From Methylophaga sp. (lineage in GTDB: Bacteria; Pseudomonadota; Gammaproteobacteria; Nitrosococcales; Methylophagaceae), in assembly GCA_007117275.1 (NCBI GenBank), contig SKGV01000034.1, positions 1 to 18,429 of the forward strand: a stretch of 18,429 nucleotides of DNA. Reading direction: 5' to 3'. A model generated the notes under the pieces. That model ran no database searches. It was given only the letters and a program-made list of their open reading frames with translations, and was not told where the DNA came from. Numbering within the stretch: position 1 is the first letter of the stretch; every line of letters starts with the position of its first letter. Made by a program: the position numbers and the translations under genes. Below, piece after piece: positions 8,337 through 14,703 of the stretch.

Positions 8337-9439
8337 GGTCGAAACTCAAGACGCTGTGTCTGAAAGCTGCGCTCACTGCGTCGCGTTTTATCCTGCACTT
8401 CACCGGCGAGCTGCCCGCATGCGGCCACAATGTCATCGCCACGGGTTTTTCGCACAGTCGCCACTAGCCCTGCATCGCTGAGCAGTTTCTGGAAGCGATT
8501 AATAGCGTTGCGTGATGAGCAGCGATAATCGGTGCCCGGGAATGGATTGAATGGAATCAAATTGACCTTGTTCGGCAAGCCTCTGAGTAATCGGATGAGA
8601 TCCTTGGCATCCTGCTCGCTATCGTTGATGCCTGACAACATGACATATTCGATGGTGATGTGTCGGCGTTGTTGCTCACCCGCAACATATCGCTTACAGG
8701 CCGCCAGTAGCTCTGCAATCGGGTATTTGTCGTTGAGTGGAATGATCTGGCTGCGCAGCGTGTCGTTAGCGGCATGCAATGATATCGCCAGACTGACATG
8801 GCAGTCTTGTTTGAGCTTATCAATCATCGGCACCATCCCCGATGTACTCAAGGTTAGCCGCCGCCATGAAATGCCGTAGCCATAATCATCCCGCATCAGA
8901 CGCATCGCCGTGACAACATTGCTATAGTTGGCCAATGGCTCGCCCATTCCCATCATGACAACATTAGTCACCACTCGATTGCCTTTAGGATCTTTACCCA
9001 ATGCTTCATTAGCGATCCACAGCTGGGCAATGATCTCGGCAGCCGTCAGATTACGATTGAAACCCTGCTGTGCTGTCGAGCAAAAAGTACAGGTCAAGGC
9101 ACAACCCACTTGAGATGAAACACACAACGTGCCCCTGTTACCTTCAGGAATGTAGACAGTCTCAATGGCGTTACCACCATCCATTTTGATCAGCCATTTG
9201 CGTGTGCCATCCATCGAGATATGTTCATGAATGACTTCAGGCACCTTAATCTCGGCTATTTCACTTAGCTTGTGTCGCAGCGCCTTGCTGAGATTGCTCA
9301 TCTGATCAAAATCAGTTACTCGATACTGATGAATCCATTGCAAAAGCTGACGCGCACGAAAAGCTTTTTCGCCGTGTTCGACAAAAAAAGCTTCCAGACC
9401 CTCAAGGTCCAATCCAAGTAGATTCGTGCGGTCTGTCAT
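8333..9439 (-). CDS. rlmN: Dual-specificity RNA methyltransferase RlmN (23S rRNA A2503 / tRNA A37)
   Basis: Radical-SAM enzyme that makes 2-methyladenosine at A2503 of 23S rRNA and at A37 of some tRNAs, affecting decoding accuracy. The 368-residue protein has an N-terminal helical domain, then the radical-SAM CxxxCxxC at Cys113, Cys117 and Cys120 (VGCALTCTFCSTAQQGF). MMGMGEPLANY binds SAM, and RLTLSTSG and SLHAANDTLR follow. The conserved Cys341 in VAACGQL is the probable methyl-carrying or resolving cysteine. ATG 9439 lies 11 bases after the ndk stop; its Shine-Dalgarno site is weak, consistent with coupling to ndk. The 3' end overlaps pilW by four bases. Confidence 0.96.
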   Translation of the reverse strand: MTDRTNLLGLDLEGLEAFFVEHGEKAFRARQLLQWIHQYRVTDFDQMSNLSKALRHKLSEIAEIKVPEVIHEHISMDGTRKWLIKMDGGNAIETVYIPEGNRGTLCVSSQVGCALTCTFCSTAQQGFNRNLTAAEIIAQLWIANEALGKDPKGNRVVTNVVMMGMGEPLANYSNVVTAMRLMRDDYGYGISWRRLTLSTSGMVPMIDKLKQDCHVSLAISLHAANDTLRSQIIPLNDKYPIAELLAACKRYVAGEQQRRHITIEYVMLSGINDSEQDAKDLIRLLRGLPNKVNLIPFNPFPGTDYRCSSRNAINRFQKLLSDAGLVATVRKTRGDDIVAACGQLAGEVQDKTRRSERSFQTQRLEFRP

Positions 9440-9450
9440 GTGCTTGAAGA

Positions 9451-9882
9451 TTAGCGAGTGCGTGAGCAGAGTTGGTCTTCGGTAAAGAAGAATGCCACTT
9501 CTCTTGCAGCGCTTTCAACAGAGTCAGAACCGTGTACGGCATTTTCGTCGATACTTTGAGCAAAGTCGGCACGGATAGTGCCTGCATCCGCTTGTGCAGG
9601 GTTAGTTGCGCCCATCAGATCACGGTTTTTAATGACTGCATCTTCGCCTTCAAGTACCTGAATCATCACAGGACCCGAAGTCATGAAGCTCACTAAATCA
9701 GCAAAAAATGGACGCTCTTTGTGTTCAGCATAGAAGCCTTCAGCTTGTTCTTGACTCATGTGTACCATGCGAGCAGCAACGATACAAAGATCCGCTTTTT
9801 CAAAGCGGCTGTAAATTTCGCCGATGACATTTTTTGCTACAGCATCAGGTTTGATAATTGAGAGTGTGCGTTCGGTCGCCAT
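9451..9882 (-). CDS. ndk: Nucleoside diphosphate kinase
   Basis: Balances nucleoside triphosphate pools by moving the gamma phosphate between nucleotides through a phosphohistidine. The 143-residue product has exactly the family length. It shows ERTLSIIKPDAV at the N-terminus, HKERPFF at 54-60, MTSGPV at 67-72, LMGATNPAQA at 89-98, and the active-site His117 in NAVHGSDS. ATG 9882 is preceded by a good Shine-Dalgarno site (GAGGA, seven bases upstream). An in-frame start further up at 9933 would add 17 residues not found in the family. It is the first gene of the minus-strand operon and has a recognisable promoter with an overlapping palindrome. Confidence 0.97.
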   Translation of the reverse strand: MATERTLSIIKPDAVAKNVIGEIYSRFEKADLCIVAARMVHMSQEQAEGFYAEHKERPFFADLVSFMTSGPVMIQVLEGEDAVIKNRDLMGATNPAQADAGTIRADFAQSIDENAVHGSDSVESAAREVAFFFTEDQLCSRTR

Positions 9883-9923
9883 GTTGTTCCTCGATTGTTG
9901 ATTTCGGTGAGTAAAATCAGCAT

Positions 9924-9932
9924 ATTCTAGCA
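9924..9932 (-). promoter_or_regulatory. Extended -10 promoter of the ndk operon
   Basis: Read on the minus strand, TGCTAGAAT matches the extended -10 pattern TGnTATAAT with one mismatch. It lies about 42 bases before the ndk ATG, giving a predicted leader of about 35 bases. No good -35 hexamer is visible at 17 bases, which extended -10 promoters tolerate. It probably drives the whole ndk to pgi unit. Confidence 0.5.
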
Positions 9933-9942
9933 TTGAATGCTA
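9928..9942. promoter_or_regulatory. 15-bp perfect palindrome over the ndk -10, possible operator
   Basis: TAGCATT-G-AATGCTA is a perfect 7+1+7 inverted repeat that overlaps the extended -10 of ndk. A dimeric repressor bound here would block RNA polymerase. I do not recognise it as the site of a named regulator. The stem is too small and A/T-rich, with no T-run, to be a terminator. Confidence 0.35.
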
Positions 9943-10059
9943 TTGCATATCATAGTGGCATCGTGGTTTTTGCCGACTCGATGATTTTTCTTTGGATTTT
10001 ACGTCAAAACCATTACCATCACGTGACCATTATTTGTATTAACGCCAGTGGCCTACATT

Positions 10060-10929
10060 ATGCAAACAAGCTTTAGTCGTATCGGGTTGTTCATCCGCAA
10101 AGACGATCCTGTGATGGAAAATGCGGTGATTCAGGTATGCAAATTCCTGAGGTCACAATCTGTGCATCTCTACACCAATGAGCCACTGTCTTTCTTGCCT
10201 GATTTGCAAGTATTGTCTGTGCATGACTTTCCAGAACATTGCGACCTCACGGTTGCGATCGGTGGTGATGGCACGATGCTCTCTGCCTCCCGAGCACTGG
10301 CCGGCAGCAACCTGCCAATTGTTGGGATCAATGTTGGCCGTTTAGGTTTTCTGGCCGATGTGACATTGCCTAATCTTGAGCAACAATTGCAGCTGATTTT
10401 ATCTGGACACTATCGTGACGATCGTCGTTTTCTGCTTGAAGCCAGCATCAATGATGTGAAAGGATCCGCAGGTATCGCGATGAATGATGTGGTTATTCAC
10501 GCACATGAGCGACTGCAAATGATTGAATTTGAAACTCATATCAATGGTCGTTTTCTGAACAGTCAGCGCGCGGATGGTCTGGTGATCGCCACACCGACCG
10601 GCTCAACGGCGTATGCGATGTCTGCCGGCGGCCCGATTCTGGATGTCGATCTGGACGCGATTGTGCTGACGTCTGTGTGTCCTCATACACTCAGCAACCG
10701 ACCTTTGGTCATTGCGGCCAGCAGTCAGATTGACATCACGCTCAGCGAACACAACACTACAACCGCTATGTTGACCTGTGACGGTCGTGCCGGTCATCTG
10801 TTACAGCCGGGTGACACTATACGTGTGATGCGCCATTCTGAACATATTCGACTGCTGCACCTTGAAAATCATGACCATTACTCTATTCTACGTGCCAAAC
10901 TCGAATGGGGTCGAAAGCTGACATGCTGA
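10060..10929 (+). CDS. nadK: NAD kinase
   Basis: Phosphorylates NAD to NADP, the only de novo source of NADP. The protein is 289 residues (E. coli 292). It shows the ATP-NAD kinase signature GGDGTML with GGDG at 68-71, VGINVGRLGFL soon after, AMNDVVIH in the middle, and the NAD-binding DGLVIATPTGSTAYAMSAGGP. ATG 10060 starts right where family N-termini begin. A GTG at 10048 in frame is possible but has no ribosome site. Its own Shine-Dalgarno is weak. It overlaps recN by 7 bases, and nadK-recN is a conserved pair. Confidence 0.95.
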   Translation: MQTSFSRIGLFIRKDDPVMENAVIQVCKFLRSQSVHLYTNEPLSFLPDLQVLSVHDFPEHCDLTVAIGGDGTMLSASRALAGSNLPIVGINVGRLGFLADVTLPNLEQQLQLILSGHYRDDRRFLLEASINDVKGSAGIAMNDVVIHAHERLQMIEFETHINGRFLNSQRADGLVIATPTGSTAYAMSAGGPILDVDLDAIVLTSVCPHTLSNRPLVIAASSQIDITLSEHNTTTAMLTCDGRAGHLLQPGDTIRVMRHSEHIRLLHLENHDHYSILRAKLEWGRKLTC

Positions 10930-12596
10930 TAAGCGTAAGCGTCAAAAATCTCGCTGTTGTCGAAGATCTTACCCTGCAATTCCAGCCTGGGATGACATCA
11001 CTCACCGGCGAGACCGGTGCAGGTAAATCCATGCTGGTTGATGCACTGAGCCTCGTGCTTGGAGATCGCTCTGACTCAAAAATGATTAGACAAGGCTGTG
11101 AGCGAGCGGAAATCGAAGCAAGTTTCGAAACCTCGAGCAACCCAGCACTAACAGAGTGGTTAAAAACTCAGGAATTGGACGATGATGATCTATGCCACTT
11201 GCGTCGAACTATCAGCAGTGATGGACGCTCGCGCGGATACATAAACGGTCGCCTAGTTGCGCTTAGTCAGTTGAAAGCAGTCGGCGAGTGTTGCATTGAT
11301 ATTCACGGTCAACATGCCCATCAATCACTGCTTCGCCCAGATACACAACGACAACTGGTTGATACTGTGGCCGATAATCGTGAGCTGCTGGCAACGCTTA
11401 AGTCGGCATTCAGGCAGATGCAAGACTGTGCATCGACATTGGAAAATCTCAAACAAGAAAATCAACAGCAGCAGGCCAGACTTGAGTTACTCAGCTATCA
11501 AGTCAAAGAGCTTGAAGCATTTTCACTCACCGAAGAAGCCGTCAGCCAGCTGGTACAGGATCAACACCAGCTGGCCCACGCTGCCGAGCTGTTACATGCC
11601 GCAGAGATCGCGATTCAACGCATATTCGACAACGAAACAATCGCCGCCTACGACATCGTATCAAGCGCTTTGGTCGAACTTGAAAAACTGCAGGACATTG
11701 AGCCGCACTTTGCCATCATCACTGAAACCCTCAACGCGGCACTGATCAACCTTGACGAGTCCGGGTCAGCTCTTCGCCACTATCTTGATAAGACCGAACT
11801 GGATCCCGAGCGTCTCGATCAGATTGAACAGCAGATGTCTCAGCTGCACGATCTGGCGCGCAAACATCACTGTGAAATCACTGACCTACCAGCGGTGTAT
11901 GATCAACTTCAGCATGAACTGGCGACCATTAGCTCCACTGGTCAAACCCTGACTGAACTCGAACAACAACTGACTAAACACCAACAACAATGCCAGGATT
12001 TGGCCATGCAAATCCGTGATCGCAGAATCAAGGCTGCCGCGCCTCTAGCAGAGCAAATCACAGCGTCTATTCGTGAACTTGCAATGCCCGCCGGCAGCAT
12101 CGAGATTGAAATCTCACCCATGACCGATCGAGCCATCACAGAAAGCGGCTCAGATCACATAAGATTTCTGGTGACCACCAATCCCGGACAAGCATCGGGT
12201 GAACTTGGCAAAATAGCGTCTGGAGGTGAGCTGGCTCGAATCAGTCTTGCCATTCAGGTCGTCACCGCTGGACAGCGCAGTGTACCCACCCTGATTTTTG
12301 ACGAAGTGGATGTAGGCATTGGCGGCGGCGTGGCAGAAATCGTAGGGCAACATTTGAGGACTTTAGCTGCTCGACAGCAGGTGATTTGTATCACTCACCT
12401 CGCACAGGTCGCAGCACAAGCCCACCAACAGCTTCAGGTCAGCAAGCATCATTCTCACAACAGCACATACATAGAAATCCAAACACTGGACCGGCGACAA
12501 CGAATTGAAGAGATTGCACGAATGCTGGGGGGGGTTCAGCTTACAGAGAAAACACGGTCACATGCTGAAGAAATGCTCGATCAAAGCCAAAGCTAA
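10923..12596 (+). CDS. recN: DNA repair protein RecN
   Basis: SMC-like ATPase that holds broken DNA and sister chromosomes together during double-strand break repair. The protein is 557 residues (E. coli 553). Walker A GETGAGKS is at 29-36; the Q-loop region with HGQHAHQSLL lies near 130-140; a central glutamine-rich coiled coil spans about 165-370; the ABC signature ASGGELARISLA and Walker B TLIFDEVDVGIGG lie near the C-terminus. ATG 10923 matches known starts (MLxxxxVKNLAVVE); an ATG 18 bases earlier is unlikely. It overlaps the nadK stop by seven bases. A run of eight G occurs near the 3' end in frame. No LexA box is evident immediately upstream because the start lies inside nadK. Confidence 0.95.
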   Translation: MLISVSVKNLAVVEDLTLQFQPGMTSLTGETGAGKSMLVDALSLVLGDRSDSKMIRQGCERAEIEASFETSSNPALTEWLKTQELDDDDLCHLRRTISSDGRSRGYINGRLVALSQLKAVGECCIDIHGQHAHQSLLRPDTQRQLVDTVADNRELLATLKSAFRQMQDCASTLENLKQENQQQQARLELLSYQVKELEAFSLTEEAVSQLVQDQHQLAHAAELLHAAEIAIQRIFDNETIAAYDIVSSALVELEKLQDIEPHFAIITETLNAALINLDESGSALRHYLDKTELDPERLDQIEQQMSQLHDLARKHHCEITDLPAVYDQLQHELATISSTGQTLTELEQQLTKHQQQCQDLAMQIRDRRIKAAAPLAEQITASIRELAMPAGSIEIEISPMTDRAITESGSDHIRFLVTTNPGQASGELGKIASGGELARISLAIQVVTAGQRSVPTLIFDEVDVGIGGGVAEIVGQHLRTLAARQQVICITHLAQVAAQAHQQLQVSKHHSHNSTYIEIQTLDRRQRIEEIARMLGGVQLTEKTRSHAEEMLDQSQS

Positions 12597-12738
12597 GCCT
12601 ATTTTCAGCAGCATTCGCTGAGACTTTATAAACGAACAAATGAAAAAACTACCGGCAATTTCACGTTAGCACTTTTCCGGTTACACACCAACTAATCCCT
12701 GCCCATGCTGCATGAACGCTGCTCATCTGGTTTTCATC

Positions 12739-12752
12739 AGCAAAACTGCTGC
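12739..12752. terminator. Weak hairpin between convergent recN and fur
   Basis: In the 170-bp gap between the recN and fur stops, CAGCA-AAAC-TGCTG can form a 5-bp stem with a 4-base loop. On the minus strand, downstream of fur, it is followed by ATGAAAACC, not a T-run. It is the only small hairpin I found near the end of fur; the evidence is weak. Confidence 0.2.
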
Positions 12753-12766
12753 ACTACCAAGCGTTA

Positions 12767-13189
12767 TCAACGTTCTTTCTTGCACTCTTCCCGATTACAG
12801 ACACCGTAGATATAGAGACTGTGGTCAGTCATCTCGAAACCATTTGACTCGGCAATCGCACGCTGTCGCTGTTCGATGACTTCATCATAAAACTCAATGA
12901 TGCGATTACAGTTCACACAAAACAAGTGGTCATGATGGTCGCCATCGTCCAACTCAAAAACTGCGTGGCCACCGTCAATGTTGAGCCTTGATACTAGGCC
13001 TGCCCCCTCAAATTGAGTCAGTACTCGATAGACGGTTGCCAGACCAATCTCCTCGCCCATTGCCAGCAAGGCTTTGTAAACATCCTCAGCACTCAAATGA
13101 CGTTGCTTGGAGTTTTCCAAAATCTCCAACACTTTCAATCGCGGCAATGTAATTTTCAACCCCGCTTTTCTCAGATCTTGTCTTTCCAT
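12767..13189 (-). CDS. fur: Ferric uptake regulator Fur
   Basis: Iron-responsive DNA-binding repressor. The protein is 140 residues. The N-terminal winged helix includes DLRKAGLKITLPRLKVL and the recognition region GLATVYRVLTQFEGAGLV. Metal-binding positions include HLSAEDVY near 31, the DHHDHLFC cluster (84-91), the Cys91-x2-Cys94 pair, and a C-terminal Cys131-x4-Cys136 pair. The pattern fits true Fur, not Zur or PerR. The gene lies between recN and bamE and is divergent from bamE, with 78 bp between start codons. I could not find a convincing 19-bp Fur box in that gap, so autoregulation is not supported by eye. Confidence 0.95.
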   Translation of the reverse strand: MERQDLRKAGLKITLPRLKVLEILENSKQRHLSAEDVYKALLAMGEEIGLATVYRVLTQFEGAGLVSRLNIDGGHAVFELDDGDHHDHLFCVNCNRIIEFYDEVIEQRQRAIAESNGFEMTDHSLYIYGVCNREECKKER

Positions 13190-13198
13190 TATCTAATG

Positions 13199-13227
13199 TT
13201 GCCTCGAAGAAAAAGTACGAATAGAGT
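13199..13227 (+). promoter_or_regulatory. Possible bamE promoter
   Basis: TTGCCT (13199-13204) and TAGAGT (13222-13227) are separated by 17 bases, each matching four of six consensus positions. The predicted leader to bamE is about 34 bases. The 78-bp fur-bamE gap must contain both divergent promoters. On the minus strand TTGAGT and GATACT with an 18-base spacer could serve fur. Confidence 0.3.
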
Positions 13228-13267
13228 ATCATCGCAACTTGGTCATTAACTCAAGCCCTAATACTAA

Positions 13268-13825
13268 ATGAAAAGCCTTATCACTTACAGCCTTTCGCTG
13301 CTGATTGTCTTTTTGTCCGCATGCAGCACCGACAAGATTCCCGGAGTCTATCGGATAGACATACAACAGGGAAATGAGGTCTCACAGGAGATGATAGGCA
13401 GACTCGAACCAGGTATGACTAAAAACCAGGTTACTTTCGTACTGGGCTCACCTCTATTGCTCAACACATTCCACCCCAATCGTTGGGATTACATATACAG
13501 TTTCCAGCCAGGTAACGGGCCACGCCAGCAACAACGCATCACACTCTACTTCGACAACGATGAACGCCTCGAATACGTTCAGGGAGATGTGAAAGTCGTC
13601 GACCGCTCGGAAATGCCTGAGTTTGATACCGCTGGTGTCAATGTTGTTGTTCCGCTTCAAGAGCACCGCACCGGCTTTTTTCGTGGTTTGATGGGCATTG
13701 TTGGTCTAGGTCGTGATGATGAGCAAATCATCGAGCGTCGAGATGAATCAAGCGCTCGCGACATTGTTGAAGACAGTCAACTCGAAGAGCAGCTTGACCA
13801 ATTGCCAGATGAAATTCAACCTTGA
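13268..13825 (+). CDS. bamE: Outer membrane assembly lipoprotein BamE (SmpA/OmlA)
   Basis: Small lipoprotein subunit of the BAM complex that inserts beta-barrel proteins into the outer membrane. The 185-residue protein begins with a lipoprotein signal peptide ending LSAC, lipidated Cys19. The SmpA/OmlA domain follows: VYRIDIQQGN, RLEPGMTKNQVTFVLGSPLLLNTF, and RWDYIYSF...RITLYFDNDERLE. After the domain (about residue 115) there is a charged tail rich in Asp, Glu and Arg, making it longer than E. coli BamE (113 residues) and closer to Pseudomonas OmlA. No clear Shine-Dalgarno site precedes ATG 13268. Linkage to fur, recN and nadK is conserved. Confidence 0.92.
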   Translation: MKSLITYSLSLLIVFLSACSTDKIPGVYRIDIQQGNEVSQEMIGRLEPGMTKNQVTFVLGSPLLLNTFHPNRWDYIYSFQPGNGPRQQQRITLYFDNDERLEYVQGDVKVVDRSEMPEFDTAGVNVVVPLQEHRTGFFRGLMGIVGLGRDDEQIIERRDESSARDIVEDSQLEEQLDQLPDEIQP

Positions 13826-13920
13826 GAGTGACTGAGCTTGAACGCATCGCAGAATGCCACGCCTCAATAATCATTTTGATCCATCAGCCCAAGGCGAGTT
13901 GACGAGTTTTGATAGCCGCA

Positions 13921-13934
13921 CAGCCCTCCGGCTG
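13921..13934 (+). terminator. Possible bamE terminator
   Basis: CAGCC-CTCC-GGCTG is a 5-bp G/C-rich stem with a 4-base loop about 95 bases after the bamE stop, followed by GGTGTTTC. A competing pairing AGCCCT with AGGGCT spans 13922 to about 13953. The T-run is poor. It lies in the 176-bp gap between the convergent bamE and gloC-like genes, where I see nothing else. Confidence 0.3.
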
Positions 13935-14001
13935 GGTGTTTCAGCAAAGGGCTATACAACCTCTGCAAGCAATCATGCCGCCTGAGTAACTTTTAAGATT
14001 T

Positions 14002-14643
14002 TTATTGCTTGCTGAGGAATGCCAGAAAAGGGTTGCTGTCCCGCTCAACGGCCAATGTTGTGACAGGGCCGTGGCCGCTATGCACTCGCAAATGACCTGG
14101 CAGCTGGATTAGTTTACTGAGGCTATCTTGCATGACTTTGGCATTGCCCATAGGAAGGTCAGTCCTGCCAATACTGCCGGCAAACAGGGTGTCGCCGACA
14201 AAGATGTCGTGCTCATCATAAAAACAGCCCTGTCCCGGCGTGTGTCCTGGTGTGGAAATAAAGTGCAGCGTTGTCTGACCTAATTTGATGGTATCGCCAT
14301 CATCTAATAGGTAGTCCACTCGACCACATTCACGATTGAGTGAGGGCATGCCAAACCAACTACCTTGTTCCGGAAGACACTCAAACATTGGCAATTCCAG
14401 ACGCGGTAAATATGTCACCGCCGGATAGTGTGCCTGCAGTTTCAACAAAGCACCGGCATGATCAAGATGACCATGCGTCAGCAGGATAAAACGAATATCG
14501 GGTTGGGGCTGGAGCTCGGCAAGCCGTTGCACAAGCTCAGATGATTCACCTGTATCGATAATGGCACACTGCCCAGTGGCCTCATCTTCCACCAGGTAGG
14601 TATTGACCTGGAACGCACCCACAGTAAAACGTTTGATATACAT
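14002..14643 (-). CDS. Metallo-beta-lactamase-fold hydrolase, glyoxalase II-like (GloC/YcbL type)
   Basis: A 213-residue single-domain MBL-fold hydrolase. The family hydrolyses S-lactoylglutathione or related thioesters; the true substrate here is unknown. All metal ligands are present: THGHLDH (His57, His59, Asp61, His62), His134 in TPGHTPG, Asp151 in FVGDTLF and His191 in HSGHGP. Length and the C-terminal pattern (GHGP...TL...ER..NPF) resemble E. coli YcbL/GloC (215 residues), which lacks the extra C-terminal domain of classical GloB. ATG 14643 lies 60 bases after the end of the repeat-protein gene on the same strand, and no terminator or promoter is obvious between them, so co-transcription is likely. 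The start has no clear Shine-Dalgarno. Confidence 0.88.
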   Translation of the reverse strand: MYIKRFTVGAFQVNTYLVEDEATGQCAIIDTGESSELVQRLAELQPQPDIRFILLTHGHLDHAGALLKLQAHYPAVTYLPRLELPMFECLPEQGSWFGMPSLNRECGRVDYLLDDGDTIKLGQTTLHFISTPGHTPGQGCFYDEHDIFVGDTLFAGSIGRTDLPMGNAKVMQDSLSKLIQLPGHLRVHSGHGPVTTLAVERDSNPFLAFLSKQ

Positions 14644-14703
14644 AAATAACGTCGATGACTGTTAGACCGCGAGCACGTTCCCTGTTCAATTCAGCTATGC
14701 AAA

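Noticed and set aside
9883..9933. Longer Ndk start at 9933
   Set aside because: It would add 17 residues to a family of fixed 143-residue length and would place the start upstream of the Shine-Dalgarno site and across the proposed promoter.
13190..13267. Fur box in the fur-bamE gap
   Set aside because: I looked for a GATAAT-type 19-bp inverted repeat and found no convincing match on either strand.
13826..14001. tRNA or small RNA gene between bamE and the gloC-like gene
   Set aside because: No cloverleaf or TTCGA arm is present; only weak competing hairpins can be drawn.
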